Position numbers and translations under genes: made by a program
In this document: positions 41,709 through 50,543 of the stretch, piece by piece
Layout of the letters: each line of letters starts with the position of its first letter
Numbering within the stretch: the stretch's first letter is position 1
NCBI GenBank assembly: GCA_945865565.1
Contig: CAMBEK010000003.1
Coordinates: forward strand, 186,001 to 250,000
Length of the DNA stretch: 64,000 nucleotides
Origin: Pseudobacteriovorax antillogorgiicola
GTDB taxonomy: Bacteria; Bdellovibrionota_B; Oligoflexia; Oligoflexales; RGVZ01
Direction: 5' to 3'
Notes under the pieces: generated by a model
The model's input: the letters and a program-made list of their open reading frames with translations, nothing else
Databases searched by the model: none
What the model was told of the DNA's origin: nothing

Positions 41709-42708
41709 CTACGTTCTCCGCCGGCTGGTCCGCAGAATCCATAATCACAGGAATGGCAGCCGCACCAGCCACAAGTGGTTCATTTACTTCCAGCGGCTCA
41801 CTCATATTTGCTTGTTCATTGATTTTTGGCTGTTCATTCATTTTTGGTTTTTCATCAATCATTCGTACAGCCACAACATCATTTGCCGAAATTTTTCCGG
41901 CTGCAGTCATAAAGGCGCCATTTGGATCCTTAAGATCCACTCCTGTGACCTTGATCCTCGTCTGAACTGGCAAAGGAACTGCTTGCCCTTCATCTGCCGT
42001 CGCCGTGATTGAGAATGTGTAGGCACCATCTTGCAATGCCTTCCCGTCGGTCCCAACACCGCTCCACTGCAAGTCCTGCTCCCCATCGCGCAATTGGCCA
42101 AGTTCTTCCGTCGCCACAATGTTGCCATTACCGTCGCGAACTTCGAGGGTAGCACCAGACACAGGCCGGTCGATGTTGAAACTGACCTGCCCTGCATTGC
42201 CTTGTGAAACCAGGGCCCGACCACCCTCAACGGTGACCTCCCGCCCAACGTAATCGAGCATACCAAAATTGCGTCCGTTGCTTTGCCCCTTGAGCATTTC
42301 TGTAAGGGTCTTGTTGACGTTGAGCATTTGCTCCAGCCCGTTGAATTGCGCCAGCTGTGCTGCCATTTGAGCACTATCGTCCGGCTTCAATGGATCCTGA
42401 TTCTGCAGCTGCGCAATGAACAGCTTGAGAAAGTCGTCTTTGTCGAGTTCAGTTTTAGGTCCACGCTGCGTGCTATTGCGACCGTTGATGGCGCGAAAAA
42501 ATTCTTCATCCGTCTTGGCCGCTGAAAGATCACCGTCTTTATTTGACGCCCGTTCCTTGGCAACATCCAGATTTGAACTCATCAGGATATTTTTGAACGA
42601 TGCATCGCCTTGAGTCGATGAAACCTTTGACGTGCCAGCCCCATCAAGGATATTTGGCGCGCTTTTGCCTTGATATGGACTGATCTTTTCTTGCATCGAC
42701 GTACGCAT
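41695..42708 (-). CDS. flgD: Flagellar hook-capping protein FlgD
   Basis: FlgD is the scaffold that caps the growing hook. The 337 residues include the conserved N-terminal signature DDFLKLFIAQLQNQDPLKP then AQMAAQLAQFNGLEQM, and C-terminal Tudor/fibronectin-like domains (GREVTVEGG, DLQWSGVGTDGKALQDGAYTFSI). A repetitive Asn/Glu/Pro tail (MNEQPKINEQANMSEPLEVN) is unusual. ATG 42708 is preceded by GGAGG; an in-frame TTG lies at 42723. It follows fliK by 50 bases. flgE, often the next gene, is replaced by the cysteine-rich lipoprotein gene. Confidence 0.95.
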   Translation of the reverse strand: MRTSMQEKISPYQGKSAPNILDGAGTSKVSSTQGDASFKNILMSSNLDVAKERASNKDGDLSAAKTDEEFFRAINGRNSTQRGPKTELDKDDFLKLFIAQLQNQDPLKPDDSAQMAAQLAQFNGLEQMLNVNKTLTEMLKGQSNGRNFGMLDYVGREVTVEGGRALVSQGNAGQVSFNIDRPVSGATLEVRDGNGNIVATEELGQLRDGEQDLQWSGVGTDGKALQDGAYTFSITATADEGQAVPLPVQTRIKVTGVDLKDPNGAFMTAAGKISANDVVAVRMIDEKPKMNEQPKINEQANMSEPLEVNEPLVAGAAAIPVIMDSADQPAENVDEQK

Positions 42709-42758
42709 GATGTTGTCCTCCAAATCGGCGATTCAAAAATCTATTTTTCAACCACTCG

Positions 42759-44828
42759 TCAGGCGAGAACCTTGATCCGCCCGTCGCCACCTAAACTGCG
42801 ATCGGAAAGATCGACAATACGAAAGGAACGCAGAGCCTGACGCCCCATCTGTTCATTCAAAGCCGCAATCGACTGCCCCGGTGAACGTCCAGACGAAGTG
42901 GCTCCAGCAAGGGACGAATCTTGGTGACGGTCGTTTTCGAAACCCTGGGACCGGCCCTGATTTGCCAGGTTTCCTTCCGCACCAGTCCATGCCCTCGTGG
43001 TAAATTCACGCAGGTTCAGATTTTGCTCACTGAGTGCGGATTTCAACTGGGTCAACTCGCGGGCAACGAGTTCCCGAAGTTCCCCGGACCCGGCCATGAC
43101 CCGAACATCGACTTGGCCATCCTTGTCAATGCGCACGGCGACTTCAAGATTTCCAGCCTCTGGGCTCGATAGGTCAAGGCGCATGGCGCCAATATTGCTC
43201 ACTGATGTGTGGCGGATGGCATCTTGAATCTTGCGGAAAGCATCGCTTGCATGCCTGGCCTTGATCTCACTGCGCTCAGCCTTTTCTTGGGCGGGCGCGT
43301 CAGCCGTATCAGCGGCCTTAATTCCATCTTGTGCGATTCCCCGTTCAATATTTGAAAGGAGATTTGACTCAGGCAATGCCTTTTCTGTTTCATCGGCAGA
43401 ACGCGCGACATCGCCCGACTCGTTCTTGAATTCCTGACCGGAAGGCTGGTTTTCTCCCTGCGAATTCTTTCGATCCATCAAGCCCTCTCGATCCATCAAG
43501 TCTGGGGCCCGCATCGATTCAAAAGTAACGGCATCCCCAAACCCTGCGGCGACATCATTATCGAACGCAGCGCTCGCGCCGAACTCTTCCCATGCAGCGC
43601 GACCGGTCCCGATGACTTTGACGCTGTCACCAAACTCCGCCTGTAGGCTTGCCTTGAATTCAGCCAGATCCGTTGAAGAAGAAATCACTGCCTGTTCTGG
43701 CTGCCCTGAATTGACTACCGGCGTTTGCGATTCGGTCATGACCCCCAGCATGGCCTGATCGCCTCCCGACATGCCTGTCAGCATGGCCTGATCGCCTCCC
43801 GACATGCCTGTCAGCATGTCGAGAACTCCCCCCGCCGAGGACCCTGCATCTAAACCATTTAATCCAATGGATTGAAAATTTACGTCGATCGACTTGCCCA
43901 TATTGTGCGGGCCCCAACTGCTGGCTGAAACAAGTGCCTGCGCCATGATAGCCTGCGTTTCCAGACTATTGGTGGACTTGAATGCCAGAAGGTCAGCACC
44001 TGTTTCTTCAACCTCGGGCCCGGTCATCTTGTCCATAATGCCAGTTTGCTTGCCGGATGATTTTGCCATGGCGAGCGACTGCTGCATGTACCCGGCGACG
44101 CCCTCCAGTGCGATGGCTCCTTTCAACCGGTTAAGATCCGATTCGACCCTCTTTGGATCAGCCCCCAACGCACCAAGAACCTGGCCACGCTGCAAGGGAC
44201 CGGAAGAGTCGACACCCAAGGCCAATGCCTGCGTGATCAATTCTGGTCCAAATCCGAGCTCGCGCATGACATTGCTTGGTTTGACGTCCTCATTCATGTA
44301 ATCGCCCAAATCTTCTTCAATCAAGGCGTCCATGATGAACCGACTGGAGGCCATCAATTGCGGCAACTCCTCGATGGCCCCAGGGGATTGGGTCCCTTCC
44401 AGAAAATGCAGCGCGGCTGGCTTGGCATCAGGATTCTGCTTAACCAGTTGGCGAAGGATCTGATTCGCCATGGATGCCTGGCCCTTACCTCTTGCTTCTC
44501 GTTCGGCCTTTGGCTCCTTGGACACCTTTGGTTCTTTGGTTTCCTTGGGCTCCCTTGAATCCTTTGCCTCTTTTGAATCTTTTGCCTCTACTGCACTGCC
44601 GGTTCCAGATGCCTCTGCAGTGCCATCGTCTGCGACTTGTGATTCAAACTCCTTGCGTGTCTTGTCCTGCGCGGGACGCTGAGTCGGCGCACTGGACGAG
44701 ACGGAAGACCCTGCCGGCGAAACGCCTGTTGACGAAGTAGGCGAAGTTGGCGAAGAGGAAGACGAAGACGCCAAGGCAGAACTCAAGGCTGCAGAGATTG
44801 ATGGGCTTTGCGAATTTTTTGAAATCAT
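42759..44828 (-). CDS. fliK: Flagellar hook-length control protein FliK
   Basis: A 689-residue protein with the FliK build. A Ser/Pro/Thr-rich N-terminus is followed by a Lys/Glu-rich repeat stretch (KDSREPKETKEPKVSKEPK), a long middle region with a duplicated 11-residue unit MLTGMSGGDQA, and a C-terminal hook-length domain (MRLDLSSPEAGNLEVAVRID, LTQLKSALSEQNLNLREF). Its length is longer than enteric FliK (405), which could matter for hook length because FliK acts as a ruler. ATG overlaps the stop of the hydrolase gene (ATGA). Confidence 0.9.
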   Translation of the reverse strand: MISKNSQSPSISAALSSALASSSSSSPTSPTSSTGVSPAGSSVSSSAPTQRPAQDKTRKEFESQVADDGTAEASGTGSAVEAKDSKEAKDSREPKETKEPKVSKEPKAEREARGKGQASMANQILRQLVKQNPDAKPAALHFLEGTQSPGAIEELPQLMASSRFIMDALIEEDLGDYMNEDVKPSNVMRELGFGPELITQALALGVDSSGPLQRGQVLGALGADPKRVESDLNRLKGAIALEGVAGYMQQSLAMAKSSGKQTGIMDKMTGPEVEETGADLLAFKSTNSLETQAIMAQALVSASSWGPHNMGKSIDVNFQSIGLNGLDAGSSAGGVLDMLTGMSGGDQAMLTGMSGGDQAMLGVMTESQTPVVNSGQPEQAVISSSTDLAEFKASLQAEFGDSVKVIGTGRAAWEEFGASAAFDNDVAAGFGDAVTFESMRAPDLMDREGLMDRKNSQGENQPSGQEFKNESGDVARSADETEKALPESNLLSNIERGIAQDGIKAADTADAPAQEKAERSEIKARHASDAFRKIQDAIRHTSVSNIGAMRLDLSSPEAGNLEVAVRIDKDGQVDVRVMAGSGELRELVARELTQLKSALSEQNLNLREFTTRAWTGAEGNLANQGRSQGFENDRHQDSSLAGATSSGRSPGQSIAALNEQMGRQALRSFRIVDLSDRSLGGDGRIKVLA
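43749..43814. repeat. Perfect 33-base tandem duplication inside fliK
   Basis: Two identical 33-base units (43749-43781 and 43782-43814), each encoding MLTGMSGGDQA on the minus strand. The lack of any mismatch indicates a recent, in-frame slippage or duplication in the middle region of FliK. Copy number could vary between strains and change ruler length slightly. Confidence 0.95.
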
Positions 44829-45637
44829 TTTTTCGCCTCCGATGCATTGATGAACTTCCTGATCGCTGACATCGCTTCTTCCGGGCGATCGATGGTCAAC
44901 TCGTGACCTCCACCCTCAATTCCAAGCAATCTTGCACCGGGAATCAAACTGGCAATTAGCTCGCTGTTGGCCGTGGGGACAAACTGATCGCCCTTGCCAT
45001 AAAGGACCAGCGCCGGAACTTGGATACCGCGCAAATCATCACGAACTCTGAATCTCGCGGCTGCCAGAATTTGTTTCACGATCACAGCCGGAGCCACTTT
45101 CGATGCCTGGTCAATCTTGAGCCACTCTTTTGCAACTTTTTTTTGCAGGTCCGCTGGCGATTGAGGTCCCAACAGGAGGCGCGCAAGGTCGTCATAAATG
45201 GCGGGACCAAAAACAACCGCACGCGCTAATAAAAGCCAGGCAGCACGGCTCAAACGCGCATGACCACTGCCGGCAATGCTGGAATTCACGATCACGAGAG
45301 AAGAAGTCCTGGCGCGATGTTTGAGCCCCATTGCCATTGCCACCATGCCACCTAAAGATACGCCCATGATGTGAGACCTCTGGCTCCCCACTTCGTCGAG
45401 CACCTGCACAACGTCGTCGGCCAGATCATAGATCGTGTCCGTAACGTTCATGCCTCGTTTGGTTTGACCGATCTCCCGGGCATCGATGGTGATAGCCCGA
45501 AAGTGCCCGGCCATTTTATGTTCAAAGCCAAGCCAATGTTTCGTGTTACGCCCAAGTCCGCGCAACATCACAAGATCTGGGCCTTCGCCTAGAACTTCAT
45601 AATGAATGCCGGACTTGCTTTTGCGTGATCGGCCCAC
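44825..45637 (-). CDS. Alpha/beta-hydrolase fold protein
   Basis: A 270-residue hydrolase with the nucleophile elbow GVSLGG, acid residue in YGKGDQFVP and catalytic His in GGGHELTID; the oxyanion region reads LRGLGRNTKHW rather than HGxG. The substrate cannot be told from sequence; esterases, haloperoxidase-like and 3-oxoadipate enol-lactonase-like enzymes share this layout. The start is GTG at 45637 with GGGAG six bases upstream. The stop overlaps the fliK start (ATGA), so a hydrolase is unexpectedly the first gene of a fliK-flgD operon. Confidence 0.88.
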   Translation of the reverse strand: MGRSRKSKSGIHYEVLGEGPDLVMLRGLGRNTKHWLGFEHKMAGHFRAITIDAREIGQTKRGMNVTDTIYDLADDVVQVLDEVGSQRSHIMGVSLGGMVAMAMGLKHRARTSSLVIVNSSIAGSGHARLSRAAWLLLARAVVFGPAIYDDLARLLLGPQSPADLQKKVAKEWLKIDQASKVAPAVIVKQILAAARFRVRDDLRGIQVPALVLYGKGDQFVPTANSELIASLIPGARLLGIEGGGHELTIDRPEEAMSAIRKFINASEAKK

Positions 45638-45753
45638 GTGGTGCTCCCGAAAATGGCGCCAAAAAGTAGCTCGTTGGTATTGCGGTACGGAGTTCTGGCG
45701 ATGTTTTAAGTGTAACCCGCTTCAAGCCTGCGGATCCCACGCTGGGCAAAAGT

Positions 45754-45780
45754 TTCCCGGTAAGGCTTTCGCCCGGGGAA
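45754..45780 (-). terminator. Possible hairpin terminator after the aminopeptidase gene
   Basis: On the minus strand an imperfect stem TTCCCCGG/CCGGGAA encloses a GGC-GAAA-GCC tetraloop helix and is followed by a short run ACTTTTG. The T-run is weak, so this may instead be a 5' leader structure of the downstream hydrolase operon. The surrounding 199-base gap (45638-45836) has no convincing promoter or gene. Confidence 0.35.
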
Positions 45781-45836
45781 CCTTTTGCCGTGTATTTTCG
45801 GTGGCATGAAGAGGGTGGTATGAAGGGCGTGATTTA

Positions 45837-48401
45837 CTATTTCTGGTCTTGCAGTTTCTGGACTACAGAATCGAGTTTGCGGAACTTTTCCTGCATGGCC
45901 TCCAACTTTTTCTCAAGGGCCTGGACTTTGGTGTCGCCGGGCTTGCGAAGATGGTCAAGGATCCGTTCAACTTCCACTCGTTCTTGCAGCGGTAACCCCG
46001 GGCGCAGCCCATCCAGTGCCCGCGCGGCCTCTGCCACACCGCCTGATCCGATTCCACGGTAGGCACCCTGCCGGATGGTCATCAGCTCATTGCGTAAAAG
46101 AGTCACAAGTTCTGACACGATTTGGGTTTGCATTGGCTTTTTTGCATATTGATAAAGTCCGGCTATGGCTTGGGCCGCGGCCGGCATGGCGCGATAAGAC
46201 ACGACCCCAGACTTCATCCGGTTGAGGCAAACATGCGCTGCATCTTCTGAACGAAAGGCAGCAAGCCCCCTGAACACCGATGATTCAACGAACCCGTGGC
46301 GGTCAAGGCAGGAAAATTCACGTTCGATTGCTGCCATCAGAGCCGGCTGACGTTGCGCAGCAAGGCATTCGATCAAGGCCCCACGACAAAGTGGTGGCAA
46401 AGCCTCTTGCAGGCGCGCCTGGACCACTTCCACCATCCGATCATCGGTAAACTCGCGTGCTGCATTGGCCAGAGCATGAAGGACGCGAGAGTCTGTTTCG
46501 CGTTTCATCCAAGTCAGAAGGTTTGCCAAACTGGATTCGGTATTTGATTCGCCGAAGAAGGCCGCCACCTCACAACGGACCCCCCAATGGGGCTCTTGCA
46601 GCATCGCGGATCCAACCGCCTGAATGTTGGCGTTGCGCCCCGACTTCATCAGTTCATTGGCGGCCAGGATTCGGCCAATCACATCACTGGCACCCGTGAG
46701 CTGGGCCTTCAGCAAATCGTCACCCGGGCTGAATTCAAGTTTATGCAAAACCCTGCATTTGGGATCGAAACGAACTTGATCGGGCCGCTGCGCCATTGGC
46801 ACAACAAAATCATGACGGTCACGCTCAATTAAGACGGCTTGCGTGTGGGCCACGCCTGACATTGTCCAGCCGATGTCAGTGTGCAAATCGAAGGCCATAC
46901 CCGCCTTTTTGTTTTCTCTGTCTACGGCACACTGCTTTTGCTCAACCGAAAAAGTCCCGGTTTTTGCGGTTTCGTCCCACGCAAAAGAAACTTTCAAATC
47001 AGGATAACCGTCGCCAAGGATCCACTGATCAAAAAACTTCACGAGGGAGCGCCCCGAGTGTTGTTCGAGTTTCCGTCTGAAATCATCAGTTTCGACAACG
47101 CGGCCCCGGAAGGTTTTTACGTAGTCTTGCACTCCAGCCCAAAAAACATCGTCGCCAAGCATTCCACGCAACATGTGCAGGCGGCACGCGCCACCCGGAT
47201 ACAAATGGCGGTCGTACATTTGCCATGAAGACTTGAAACGCCGCGTGACGATTGGGCGCCGGTATTTTTCATCAGCCTCTGAAAAATAGGCCTGGGCATT
47301 GCGATGGTAATCAACCAGGGCATCGTCCGTCCCGTGACGGTCCTCGAGCCAGCACTGCTCCATATATGTTGCCCAGGATTCCTTGAGCCAGGCGTGGGCA
47401 AAATCGCGGCAAACCACACTGTCACCAAAAAAACTGTGGGCCATCTCATGAATGTTTACTTGATCAATGAACCACGACCACTCGCGTGCATGAGCTTCAT
47501 CGGCGACAAAAATGTCACTCCAGCTGACCAGCGAAATATTCTCCATTGCGCCACCAAAGGCGGGCAGGGCGAATTGGTAGTATTTGGGAAAAGGAAAAGG
47601 GGAATCAAGTTTGGTGGTCAGCCAGCGCAGCATGTCTTTGGTCCGACCAAAGGACCTTTTGAGGTCGGCGACCTCGTGGGGAGCGGTCGCAAAACTCGCC
47701 ACAGGAATTCCTTCAAATTCACCATCATCGGCACAGATAAAATCGCCAATGGCAAAGCAGATCAAATAACTGGGACAAGGCTGTTCCAGACGCCAGTGGG
47801 CGGTTTTGGTGCTGTCGCCCCGGTCCTTCTCGCTGATGAGGGATCCGTTGGCCAAAATCGTAAAGCGTTTTTCTGCCGTGAGATGAAAATCAAGCGTGGT
47901 GCGAACGTGAGGCAAATCAACACAAGGCAACCAGTAGCGTGCGCGTTCGGTTTCGTGATCCGTCGCGGCATAGGTTGGCTTGATGTGGGAAGGATCGTTT
48001 CCTTGGTTCGGGGCAGGATTCATAAAGAATAAACCGGTCACCGGCTTTTCAATCCGGTACACAACTTCAATTCTGCGCTTTTCACCTTGGGAAAGAGGCT
48101 TGGCCCAGCGGATGTTGATTTTCTCACCATCGTAGCGCCACGACAGCTCGTGGCTGTCCGGATCTTTGACCACCACGTCCAAAAAAGCCACGGCGTCCAA
48201 AATTAAACGGTCGGCACCAGCCGCGCGGGCGATGGCCGTTAAAGTCACGACACCCGAAGCGCCGTGACCGGTGACGTCAACCTTGAGGTCGATGTCCAGA
48301 TGAACGGGTTCAATCTGCTGGTCGGGTGGATACTGGTCTTCGGCACCTGGGCCGCTAAAGGACTCGATTGGGTTTAAATGATGAAGCCGGTTCAAGCACA
48401 T
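45837..48401 (-). CDS. M1-family aminopeptidase
   Basis: An 854-residue zinc metallopeptidase. The substrate-binding motif is GGAMENISL, and the zinc site is HEMAH with the third ligand Glu 18 residues on (KESWATYMEQ), exact M1 spacing. The C-terminal third is helical with HEAT-like repeats, ending in a short coiled coil (LEKKLEAMQEKFRKLDSVVQ). No signal peptide, so cytoplasmic. It trims N-terminal residues from peptides, useful for a proteolytic or predatory lifestyle (inference). ATG 48401 has GGAG seven bases upstream. Confidence 0.93.
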   Translation of the reverse strand: MCLNRLHHLNPIESFSGPGAEDQYPPDQQIEPVHLDIDLKVDVTGHGASGVVTLTAIARAAGADRLILDAVAFLDVVVKDPDSHELSWRYDGEKINIRWAKPLSQGEKRRIEVVYRIEKPVTGLFFMNPAPNQGNDPSHIKPTYAATDHETERARYWLPCVDLPHVRTTLDFHLTAEKRFTILANGSLISEKDRGDSTKTAHWRLEQPCPSYLICFAIGDFICADDGEFEGIPVASFATAPHEVADLKRSFGRTKDMLRWLTTKLDSPFPFPKYYQFALPAFGGAMENISLVSWSDIFVADEAHAREWSWFIDQVNIHEMAHSFFGDSVVCRDFAHAWLKESWATYMEQCWLEDRHGTDDALVDYHRNAQAYFSEADEKYRRPIVTRRFKSSWQMYDRHLYPGGACRLHMLRGMLGDDVFWAGVQDYVKTFRGRVVETDDFRRKLEQHSGRSLVKFFDQWILGDGYPDLKVSFAWDETAKTGTFSVEQKQCAVDRENKKAGMAFDLHTDIGWTMSGVAHTQAVLIERDRHDFVVPMAQRPDQVRFDPKCRVLHKLEFSPGDDLLKAQLTGASDVIGRILAANELMKSGRNANIQAVGSAMLQEPHWGVRCEVAAFFGESNTESSLANLLTWMKRETDSRVLHALANAAREFTDDRMVEVVQARLQEALPPLCRGALIECLAAQRQPALMAAIEREFSCLDRHGFVESSVFRGLAAFRSEDAAHVCLNRMKSGVVSYRAMPAAAQAIAGLYQYAKKPMQTQIVSELVTLLRNELMTIRQGAYRGIGSGGVAEAARALDGLRPGLPLQERVEVERILDHLRKPGDTKVQALEKKLEAMQEKFRKLDSVVQKLQDQK

Positions 48402-48467
48402 GGTTCAACTCCAAGGCACTAGGGCCTTTTTTGGTTGCGGAATGCCGTCTGTTCCAGCAAGTTTCCG

Positions 48468-48496
48468 TTGACAACTGGAGGCCCCACCGGGATAAA
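48468..48496 (+). promoter_or_regulatory. Sigma-70-type promoter of rplU-rpmA
   Basis: TTGACA (48468-48473) is a perfect -35 box; after 17 bases comes GATAAA (48491-48496) with four of six -10 matches. Transcription would start near 48503, giving an untranslated leader of about 130 bases before rplU. The leader has no clear L21-binding structure that I can identify. Confidence 0.65.
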
Positions 48497-48635
48497 GAGG
48501 GGCTCTGCTGAGCAAGGCTACTGGATTCGGAAGCGTTTATCCAAAGTTTTTCAGCAGGCGGTCAAAAGATTATCTACAGATTCTAGTAAGTTAGAACTCG
48601 CAGGTAAGAAATCTTAGGTTAAGAAGGTTAGCGAC

Positions 48636-48947
48636 ATGTACGCAGTCATCAAAACGAGCGGTCATCAGTTCAAGGTTCAAACCGGCGATCTCATTCGCGT
48701 TAACCGTCTTGACGGCAACCCGGGTGAAAAGATCTCCTTCGACGAGGTTCTCCTCGTTGGCGGTGCAAAAATTGGCGTCGGATCTCCGACGGTCAAGGGA
48801 GCACGGGTCGAAGGTGTGATCAAAGAACACACCCATAACGACAAGGTTGTGATCTTCAAATACCTCCGTCGTAAAAATTACAAGCGTACCCGCGGCTACA
48901 AGCACGCCGTGACGGTCGTCGAAATCAACAACATTACTGGCGCCTGA
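48636..48947 (+). CDS. rplU: 50S ribosomal protein L21
   Basis: A 103-residue protein with the L21 pattern: MYAVIKTSGHQFKVQTGDLI at the N-terminus, FDEVLLVGGAKIGVGSP in the middle and KYLRRKNYKRTRGYKH then T at the C-terminal RNA-binding end. It binds 23S rRNA domain I/II next to L20. Preceded by a strong promoter and followed by rpmA 60 bases on, the usual gene pair. Confidence 0.98.
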   Translation: MYAVIKTSGHQFKVQTGDLIRVNRLDGNPGEKISFDEVLLVGGAKIGVGSPTVKGARVEGVIKEHTHNDKVVIFKYLRRKNYKRTRGYKHAVTVVEINNITGA

Positions 48948-49007
48948 TATCCATCCGCTGTACCCCTGAGGTACTTCTGGACGAACAGGTGCTGTTGAGG
49001 AGTCGTC

Positions 49008-49268
49008 ATGGCACACAAGAAAGCAGGCGGCAGTAGCCGCAACGGTCGTGATTCCAACCCGCAATACCGGGGAATCAAAGTTTACGGCGGGCAGTCCGTC
49101 GTTTCCGGCAACATCATCGTGCGCCAGGTTGGCAGCACGTTCCACGCCGGCGAAAACGTCGGTCGCGGCAAGGACTTCACGTTGTTTGCGATGGCAGACG
49201 GTGTGGTGAAGTTTGAGCGTCTGGGCAAGGATCGTCAAAAAGTATCCGTGTACCCGGCTCAGGCCTGA
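49008..49268 (+). CDS. rpmA: 50S ribosomal protein L27
   Basis: An 86-residue protein starting [20 protein letters not shown], the near-invariant L27 N-terminus that reaches the peptidyl-transferase centre. There is no extra N-terminal cleavage extension as in Firmicutes. The rest ([39 protein letters not shown]) is canonical. A strong terminator follows 20 bases after the stop. Confidence 0.98.
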   Translation: MAHKKAGGSSRNGRDSNPQYRGIKVYGGQSVVSGNIIVRQVGSTFHAGENVGRGKDFTLFAMADGVVKFERLGKDRQKVSVYPAQA

Positions 49269-49288
49269 TTTAGAAGCAATCCCAATCC

Positions 49289-49326
49289 AAAACCGCAGAT
49301 GCGTCTTTTTGCATCTGCGGTTTTTA
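49289..49326 (+). terminator. Rho-independent terminator after rpmA
   Basis: A perfect 14-base stem (49289-49302 with 49311-49324: AAAACCGCAGATGC / GCATCTGCGGTTTT), a loop of eight bases and a run of T residues to 49325. It separates rplU-rpmA from obgE, although read-through could still serve obgE, which begins 15 bases later. Confidence 0.93.
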
Positions 49327-49340
49327 TTTGAAGAAATCTC

Positions 49341-50543
49341 ATGAAATTTGTCGATTCAACTGAAGTTTTCATCAAAGCCGGCGACGGCGGCTCGGGCATG
49401 GTCAGCTTTAAAACCGCCCGCAACATGCCCAAACTCGGTTGCGACGGTGGTGATGGCGGACATGGCGGCAACGTCGTCCTCGTCGGCAACCGTCAGCTCA
49501 ATACGTTGAGCAACCTGCGCTACAAGCGTCAATATGAAGCCGAAGACGGTCAGCGCGGTGGCACCAGCAACAAAACTGGAGCCAACGGCGAAGATCTAGT
49601 CATTCCCGTCCCCCTGGGAACCCAAATTATTGAGGCCGAATCGGGCCGCCTCATCAACGAGGTACTCGGACATCAGCAACGGATCGTCGTCGCCAAAGGC
49701 GGCGAAAGAGGCCTCGGCAATCAGCGCTTTTTGTCCTCGACCCACCAGGCCCCGGTAGAATTCACCGAGGGCACCACGGGCGAATCGGCCCACCTGCGCC
49801 TTGAACTTAAACTCATTGCCGATGTCGGCCTGGCTGGATTTCCAAACGCCGGAAAATCGACCCTGCTCAGTGTCATGAGTTCAGCAAAACCTAAAATCGC
49901 AGACTATCCATTCACGACCTTGGTCCCGAATCTGGGCGTCGTTGAATTAAAAGACCGCAGCATATTCTCGGGTGAGGCCTTCGTCATGGCCGATGTCCCG
50001 GGACTGATCGAAGGTGCTGCCGAAGGCAAGGGTCTGGGCCATGCCTTTTTGCGTCATCTGGAACGCACGCAATTGATCGCCTATCTGGTCACGGCCGTAA
50101 ACGACGAAGGAGTAGCCCCGGTCGATGCCTTTAAAACTCTGCGCGACGAACTGGCCCGGTACAGCCCTGAACTAGCGGCAAAACCCGTTTGCGTGATCCT
50201 TAGTAAAATCGACTTGATTCCGGCAGACGAGCGCAAGGCGGTGGTCAAAAAATTATCCGCCCGCCTTAAAAAGCTGGGGTTTGACGTCCTTCCCATTTCA
50301 TCCGTGGAAAATAATGGCATCGACGAACTGAAGCGTTATCTGTACGACAGGGCGCAAGACTACAAAAACCGAACGGCTACCGGGACACCCACCATCTGGG
50401 ATCTGGATAAATCAGCTCTGGGCAAGATTGCCCGTCGCTGGCTTGCCATTCCCGGAGTGCGCTTGGAACTAACTGAAAAAGAAAGCCAAGAGGTCCTCGA
50501 AATGCAACATCCAGATATTCGGAAGCTCACCTTCAATGGCTGA
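49341..50543 (+). CDS. obgE: Obg-family GTPase
   Basis: A 400-residue GTPase for late 50S assembly and stress control. The Gly-rich Obg fold is at the N-terminus (GDGGSGMVSF, CDGGDGGHGGNVVLVGN), G1 is GFPNAGKST (about 170-178), G3 DVPGL, G4 SKID. A C-terminal OCT-like extension of about 75 residues follows. Located directly behind rplU-rpmA, the classic neighbourhood. There is no clear own promoter in the 15-base gap. The last codons overlap nadD. Confidence 0.97.
   Translation: MKFVDSTEVFIKAGDGGSGMVSFKTARNMPKLGCDGGDGGHGGNVVLVGNRQLNTLSNLRYKRQYEAEDGQRGGTSNKTGANGEDLVIPVPLGTQIIEAESGRLINEVLGHQQRIVVAKGGERGLGNQRFLSSTHQAPVEFTEGTTGESAHLRLELKLIADVGLAGFPNAGKSTLLSVMSSAKPKIADYPFTTLVPNLGVVELKDRSIFSGEAFVMADVPGLIEGAAEGKGLGHAFLRHLERTQLIAYLVTAVNDEGVAPVDAFKTLRDELARYSPELAAKPVCVILSKIDLIPADERKAVVKKLSARLKKLGFDVLPISSVENNGIDELKRYLYDRAQDYKNRTATGTPTIWDLDKSALGKIARRWLAIPGVRLELTEKESQEVLEMQHPDIRKLTFNG

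Noticed and set aside
41050-42000. Rightward reading frames across the cysteine-rich lipoprotein and flgD
   Set aside because: They are antisense to genes with clear signatures and have no ribosome-binding sites.
45638-45836. A sigma-54 or sigma-28 promoter for the hydrolase-fliK-flgD operon
   Set aside because: No GG-N10-GC element or TAAA-N15-GCCGATAA-like match was found in the gap; the promoter remains unidentified.
45790-46062. A rightward reading frame across the 3' end of the aminopeptidase gene
   Set aside because: It is antisense to a well-supported conserved gene and has no recognisable product.
48435-48617. A 60-codon rightward reading frame before rplU
   Set aside because: It overlaps the predicted rplU promoter and leader, has no ribosome-binding site and no coding-like composition.
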